DNA from: CAZCGA01 sp964498075
GTDB lineage: Bacteria; Desulfobacterota; Binatia; HRBIN30
Length of the DNA stretch: 64,000 nucleotides
Direction: 5' to 3'
Assembly: GCA_964498075.1 (NCBI GenBank)
Contig: CAZCGA010000017.1
Coordinates: 1-64,000 of the forward strand
Below are positions 60,384-64,000 of this stretch, one piece after another (position 1 is the stretch's first letter; every line of letters starts with the position of its first letter). A model generated the notes under the pieces. It did not search any database. It was not told the origin of the DNA and worked only from the letters and a program-made list of their open reading frames with translations. Made by a program: the position numbers and the translations under genes.

Positions 60384-61391
60384 CTATTCGCAGTCGCCAG
60401 AATCAAACACCCTTAGAACCAGGGCTCCCAAAACCCTGGCATCAATGAGTCGAAGAAGGCGGTTGGGGTTCGCCGCATTGTGTTCCTGGATGAACCGGAA
60501 CCCTGCTTCCCCGCAAATGCCCGTCGTAAGTATGACACCAAAATTGAGATGGTTCACATCCCAACCATTCTCTAGTTGCTCGACCTTCTTCCTAAGTTCG
60601 TCCACTGAAACTTCTCCGCTGTACGATGCGACCTGCACGCCTACTACAAATTCGCGCGGAAGCAGCTCATCGGAAATTGTCACAACGAGATCTGATCCTC
60701 TGTCCCCCGCGCCTTCGAGAACCTCGCACTGGTAACCCATCCTCGTAAACAATTCTTCGCAGAACAGCCGGCTGAGATCGTGCCTGGGAAACGCCCTCTG
60801 AACTTGCTCAGCTACCGCATCTCGCATCTCGCCCAGAACGGTTTGAATTCTTCGATAGGCTATATCGGGGCCGGACTCGATCTTGCCCGCCTGCGGCAGC
60901 ACATCCAAGAGCCGCTCGAATAGAGGGTGGTCCGTGATTTGATAGAACCGTCTGGGCAATCCTAGTCTTGCCCGAATGGTTGGAGGCACGATTTCGTCGT
61001 ACCAGTCGATCGCCTCGTCAGTCAGCATCCGGCAGGTGCGGAAGGACCTGAAGTCCCCATCGACCGATTCGCTTTCCGGGGAATACTCATAGGCTCCGGT
61101 CACCTGAACGATGCAGAACTTTCCGTACTTGTCCTGGTGTGGGTAGAGCAGGTAGTCGTTCAGACCGACTCGGTCGAGGAAGCCGTGACAGTACCATGCA
61201 TCTTGCAGTTCCTTCGTGAGAGCGTTCCATTCACCGCGCCTCGCCCGTTCCGTAATTTGCCGAAGATCAAGATCGTCCCGGTAGGACCACCCTATTCTTG
61301 CGCGGCCAGCCCGAAGAGACTTGAATACTCCAGGAATTACGAAACCGGGGACTTCGCGGTTCGATGTCCTGACCACAAAAGCATTTGGCAT
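60384..61391 (-). CDS. Mrr-like restriction endonuclease domain protein (degenerate core)
   Basis: A 335-residue protein from ATG 61391; the longer frame runs through a REP-like repeat. The N-terminal half (MPNAFVVRTSNREVPGFVIP ... WSYRDDLDL) resembles a modified-base or EVE-type region and is not otherwise recognised. The C-terminal half reads FCEELFTRMGYQCEVLEGAGDRGSDLVVTI ... FVVGVQVASYSGEVSVDELRK, the Mrr_cat layout (GD.G.D...(E/Q)xK). The catalytic lysine position, normally QxK or QCK, appears as QVAS, so cleavage activity is doubtful. Flanked by repeats, with lower GC than its neighbours, suggesting transfer. Confidence 0.65.
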   Translation of the reverse strand: MPNAFVVRTSNREVPGFVIPGVFKSLRAGRARIGWSYRDDLDLRQITERARRGEWNALTKELQDAWYCHGFLDRVGLNDYLLYPHQDKYGKFCIVQVTGAYEYSPESESVDGDFRSFRTCRMLTDEAIDWYDEIVPPTIRARLGLPRRFYQITDHPLFERLLDVLPQAGKIESGPDIAYRRIQTVLGEMRDAVAEQVQRAFPRHDLSRLFCEELFTRMGYQCEVLEGAGDRGSDLVVTISDELLPREFVVGVQVASYSGEVSVDELRKKVEQLENGWDVNHLNFGVILTTGICGEAGFRFIQEHNAANPNRLLRLIDARVLGALVLRVFDSGDCE

Positions 61392-61495
61392 ACGAAGCGT
61401 CCTTCTGGTCCAAACGGTCTCACCGCCGACATACCATCGTCCGCGCATTGCCCTCAAGAGGTGGTCCGATTTCAGATGACGGCGCCTTAGCGCCA

Positions 61496-61613
61496 CCGTT
61501 CGCCCTGAGCCCACTCGAAGGGCGTACCCGCGCCCAACATGGACGGCACCAGCGTGTCCCGAACGTCTTGGCCGTGCCCGCGGCAGGTGCTTCGACAGGC
61601 TCAGCACGAACGG
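61496..61613. repeat. inverted REP-like pair
   Basis: CCGTTCGCCCTGAGCC...CTCGAAG (61496-61520) and the reverse complement of CCGTTCGTGCTGAGCC...GTCGAAG (61590-61613) face each other across about 70 bases. This is the widely dispersed TTCGACAGGCTCAG repeat of many bacteria. The 61392-61721 stretch holds nothing else I can support. Confidence 0.75.
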
Positions 61614-61721
61614 TGGGCTTCGCCAGGAATCTCATTGAAGATGAGCTCGGCGCCCCGGTGTCAACGGCTGTCAGTGCCGGTCGCCTACTATGCATTCGAA
61701 CAGACGCACAGGAGGCGACAG

Positions 61722-62846
61722 ATGCAACCCGTCAGTGCAATCGCGCAGCACGCACATTTGAATTGGCGCAACAGTAAACGCTTCACAGTCAGCCCATCGT
61801 GGCATGACGCCGCGGAGTCGATCTTCGTCGATCTCGTGCTCGCTTCCGCGGCGCGCGCACTCAAGAGTGCACGCTGGTGCGTCGGCCCGGAGCCGGTGCG
61901 GAACCTTCCAGGGTCGTTGCTGCTCCACCAACACCACGCCCACGGAGCCGACGAGTGGCTGCTCGATTTTTCGCCCGCCGGCCTCGCCCTCGTTCTCCGC
62001 GGCGATGAGCAAGTGCGCGTGCGCGTCGCTGCACGCACCGACGGAGAGGCGGCGGGCATCGTCGTCCAGATTCGCGCCGCCATCCCGGAGGGTGCCGTCG
62101 CTTCAGCCGCGGTGCGCGCGACGTTCTGGGCACTCAAACGAGGTGTATCGGTCGAAGTCGTGCGCGACCTCGATGCGCCGTCGTGGTCGGACATCGAAGG
62201 CAACTACCCCGCGCCGACAGCGGGCGCGCTGCGGCCGCTACTCGCCGATTCCTGGCGCCCCGACGGTGGGCGGCTGCTCCTCTGGCACGGGGAGCCGGGC
62301 ACCGGGAAGACCTACGCGGCCCGCGCCCTCATGCGCGCGTGGAAGCAATGGTGCGCGTTCGACGTCATCCTCGATCCGGAGCGGTTCTTCGTCGGTGGCG
62401 CGGATTACATGCTCCAGGTGCTCCTGCGCGACGCTGACGTTCCCGCAGCGACATCCGAGGAAGAACGCGCGACGGCTTGGCGCCTGCTGGTCTTGGAAGA
62501 CACGGGCGAGCTGGTCACCGCCGATGCGAGGGAACGCTCCGGCCAGGGACTGTCCCGACTCCTCAACCTCTGCGACGGCCTGCTCGGCCAGGCCCTGAAG
62601 GTGCTCGTCCTGATCACCACGAACGAAGACCTCGGACGTGTGCACCCGGCCGTCACCCGGCCGGGCCGCAGCGTCGCCACGGTCGAGTTCGCGCGCTTCG
62701 CGCCCGATGAGGCGCGACGCTGGCTCGCGGCGCACGGCGCCAACGCCGGCGCGTGCCCGAACCTGACGCTCGCGGACCTCTACGCGCGGCTCGACGGCCG
62801 CCTCGTGGCCACGCCATCGCGCAGCGCGGGTTTCGTGAGCCAATGA
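61722..62846 (+). CDS. AAA ATPase of the DUF5925 type
   Basis: A 374-residue protein from ATG 61722 behind AGGAGGCGAC. The N-terminal region (about 1-170) is not a known enzyme domain and resembles DUF5925. The AAA domain has LLLWHGEPGTGKTYAARALM (Walker A), LLVLEDTGELV (Walker B with ED instead of DE), VLVLITTNEDLGRVHPAVTRPGR (sensor 1 and R-finger region) and a helical lid. The fold is close to proteasome/BCS1-like AAA proteins. Its stop overlaps the next small gene (ATGA), suggesting a functional pair. Substrate unknown. Confidence 0.85.
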   Translation: MQPVSAIAQHAHLNWRNSKRFTVSPSWHDAAESIFVDLVLASAARALKSARWCVGPEPVRNLPGSLLLHQHHAHGADEWLLDFSPAGLALVLRGDEQVRVRVAARTDGEAAGIVVQIRAAIPEGAVASAAVRATFWALKRGVSVEVVRDLDAPSWSDIEGNYPAPTAGALRPLLADSWRPDGGRLLLWHGEPGTGKTYAARALMRAWKQWCAFDVILDPERFFVGGADYMLQVLLRDADVPAATSEEERATAWRLLVLEDTGELVTADARERSGQGLSRLLNLCDGLLGQALKVLVLITTNEDLGRVHPAVTRPGRSVATVEFARFAPDEARRWLAAHGANAGACPNLTLADLYARLDGRLVATPSRSAGFVSQ

Positions 62847-63157
62847 CTCTCGCAATGTTCCCGGTGCAGTACGTGCCGCGGTCGAGTCGCTCGCGCTACG
62901 CCAGCAAGAAGCTGAACGAGGTAGAGCGCTCAGAGCCGCCGCGCGCGCGTGTGCGGCGGTACCGGCGCATGATCTGGTTGGCCATCTGGCCGGGCACCGG
63001 CGAGTTGCTCACGGAAGCGGAGGTGCTGTCGCGCAGCGTCGATCCCCTTGTGTCGTACTGGGACCGGCTTCCGAAACTGCCGGTGCATCTGCGCTGCTGG
63101 GCCGGTGGCCGGCTGCGAGCGGACGCGTGCGGTCGGTGCGTTCAGATGGTTGGGTAG
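62843..63157 (+). CDS. small basic protein coupled to the AAA ATPase
   Basis: A 104-residue protein starting inside the ATPase stop codon (ATGA). It begins MTLAMFPVQYVPRSSRSRYASKKLNEVE, is strongly basic in the middle (RARVRRYRRM) and has a C-terminal CWAGGRLRADACGRCV with three cysteines. No family recognised. Tight coupling implies a partner or substrate adaptor of the ATPase. Confidence 0.7.
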   Translation: MTLAMFPVQYVPRSSRSRYASKKLNEVERSEPPRARVRRYRRMIWLAIWPGTGELLTEAEVLSRSVDPLVSYWDRLPKLPVHLRCWAGGRLRADACGRCVQMVG

Positions 63158-63287
63158 GCGTCCGTCAGCGGAGGGCGCGAAACAGTATTCGGAGTGTGCA
63201 GCTTCAATCGGGTTGGCGTAGCACCCACCGCATCCGGGCGAATGGTGATGCCGGCCTTCGCTCGCCACGCCGGCCAAGCCGTGGGCT

Positions 63288-63593
63288 TCATGCCGCGGCG
63301 CGCGACTTGGTGCGGCGGCGGCGCGGGCCAGCTTCCTTCGCCAGCCGTTCGCGCAGCCATAGATTGGTGATGGTCTCGGGGCTCACGCCGCGAGCCGCCG
63401 CGATCGCGTGTAACTCGCGCGCCAGCCGGGGCTCGACTGCGAAGAGGTGCGACCGCCGTTGCAAGTGGAACGAGACGGACGCCGGCTGCGTCTGATTCCA
63501 GAAGTCGGAGAGATCGTGCGTGTCCCAGAATTTGCCGGCAGCTTCTGCCGTGCGGAAATGCTTCGGAATGCCCGATGTCCTTCCTTTTGCCAT
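63288..63593 (-). CDS. CopG-family antitoxin-like protein
   Basis: A 101-residue protein. The sequence GIPKHFRTAEAAGKFWDTHDLSDFW ... VSFHLQRRSHLFAVEPRLARELHAIAAARGVSPETITNLWLRERL matches the CopG_antitoxin (PF12441) layout: an N-terminal toxin-binding segment followed by a C-terminal ribbon-helix-helix. The tail is Arg-rich. ATG 63593 has GGAG close upstream. No intact BrnT- or HicA-type toxin gene is adjacent on the same strand; downstream DNA gives only a weak broken frame. It is therefore an orphan antitoxin or the remnant of a pair. Confidence 0.82.
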   Translation of the reverse strand: MAKGRTSGIPKHFRTAEAAGKFWDTHDLSDFWNQTQPASVSFHLQRRSHLFAVEPRLARELHAIAAARGVSPETITNLWLRERLAKEAGPRRRRTKSRAAA

Positions 63594-63789
63594 CTCTCCG
63601 CAGCTCTAAGCATGCCTCATTGCGCGGAAGGAAGCGACGGCAAGCGGCGCCACGCTCGCGGGGGCGTCTCTCCGCATGGACGACACGCTTTCCACGACCC
63701 GCTGAGCCTGCTGCACCGCGTCTAGCGAGATCTCGGGACGTACATCCCGGACGGGTTCTGTTCCAAGGTGGCAGCGCGGCCGCGGTGCC

Positions 63790-64000
63790 TCAACGCCGGG
63801 TCCGTGCTCCCGTGTTGGCCCGCTGCCTATTCTGTTCCGCCGCCGGGGTTGCCGGGGGCGGGGTGGCCGGCGCTGCACTGCGGCGCTCCTCGCGCCGTTC
63901 CGGCTCGGGCACGACGAAGAGCTCGCAGTCGGGATCCTGCTTGTCGGGGCGCTTCTTGTTGCTGAGAACCAGGAAGCGGCCGCCGTCGCGGAGCAGCTGG
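63790..64000 (-). CDS. 3' end of a gene cut by the window edge
   Basis: On the minus strand a frame enters from the right edge reading LLRDGGRFLVLSNKKRPDKQDPDCELFVVPEPERREERRS, then an Ala/Pro-rich and Arg-rich tail and TGA at 63790-63792. The RDGGRFLVLSNKKRPDKQDPD segment is well-formed protein, so the frame is probably real. About 70 codons are visible, too few to name the family. Confidence 0.5.
   Translation of the reverse strand, partial: QLLRDGGRFLVLSNKKRPDKQDPDCELFVVPEPERREERRSAAPATPPPATPAAEQNRQRANTGARTRR

Noticed and set aside
1..64000. CRISPR arrays, rRNA genes, prophage structural genes or transposase genes
   Set aside because: None seen on reading both strands. The regular direct repeats found are all protein-coding linkers or Cys-rich and coiled-coil units.

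Overview
This is a GC-rich bacterial chromosome segment with tightly packed genes on both strands and no rRNA or tRNA gene that I could recognise. Many proteins are secreted and carry dockerin-like half-EF-hand modules, cohesin-like domains, Cys-rich 'CxxDxxCPxGxxC' repeats and long Thr-Pro linkers. Together with the B12 uptake system and the acyl-CoA enzymes, this style suits an uncultured deltaproteobacterium-like lineage. From memory of such genomes I would guess Binatota or a relative; this is inference, not a result.

Layout. 1-1.8 kb: the last codons of a glutamine synthetase, a GMP-synthase-like amidotransferase, and a sigma-54-activator-like AAA+ protein with no GAFTGA loop. 1.9-7.2 kb: a two-gene acyl-CoA carboxylase (carboxyltransferase plus biotin carboxylase/BCCP), then pyruvoyl-dependent arginine decarboxylase. 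7.3-16 kb, all minus strand: two tandem paralogous secreted proteins, a nucleotide-sugar dehydrogenase, a cohesin-like protein with a C-terminal anchor, and a 1130-residue secreted protein combining a propeller, cohesin-like, Cys-rich and dockerin modules. 16.2-24.3 kb: one 8 kb gene for a 2688-residue coiled-coil protein with GAF-like and pseudo-receiver ends. 24.7-31 kb: class I aldolase, acyl-CoA dehydrogenase, a putative diheme lipoprotein, a small periplasmic protein and a LytS/LytTR two-component pair. 31-38.2 kb: Thr-Pro-linker surface proteins. 38.3-42 kb: hisS, aspS and a lipoprotein. 42-49.3 kb: a TrpC-like protein, split transketolase subunits separated by a membrane-protein gene on the other strand, a secreted split-barrel protein, an AglD/LPG-synthase-like membrane protein and a DUF4143 ATPase.

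49.5-56.8 kb is the clearest functional unit: tonB, then a cobalamin riboswitch with an intrinsic terminator, then a BtuB-like receptor, a dockerin-propeller secreted protein, btuF, btuC and btuD. The whole cluster downstream of the riboswitch is probably B12-controlled. The dockerin-propeller gene overlaps btuF by four bases, so it is a candidate new component of B12 capture.

56.8-64 kb is an accessory region. It holds a nucleotidyltransferase/helical-protein pair sitting between btuD and a second copy of the btuD 3' end, a methyltransferase, a WYL regulator, a Vsr-fold (DUF559) nuclease gene flanked by 35-bp inverted repeats, a degenerate Mrr-like protein, an inverted REP-like pair, a DUF5925-type AAA ATPase with a small overlapping partner, an orphan CopG-type antitoxin and a truncated gene at the right edge.

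Most other open frames in this GC-rich DNA are antisense or off-frame shadows and are omitted. Start codons were chosen from ribosome-binding sites, signal peptides and overlaps; unsure cases are flagged.
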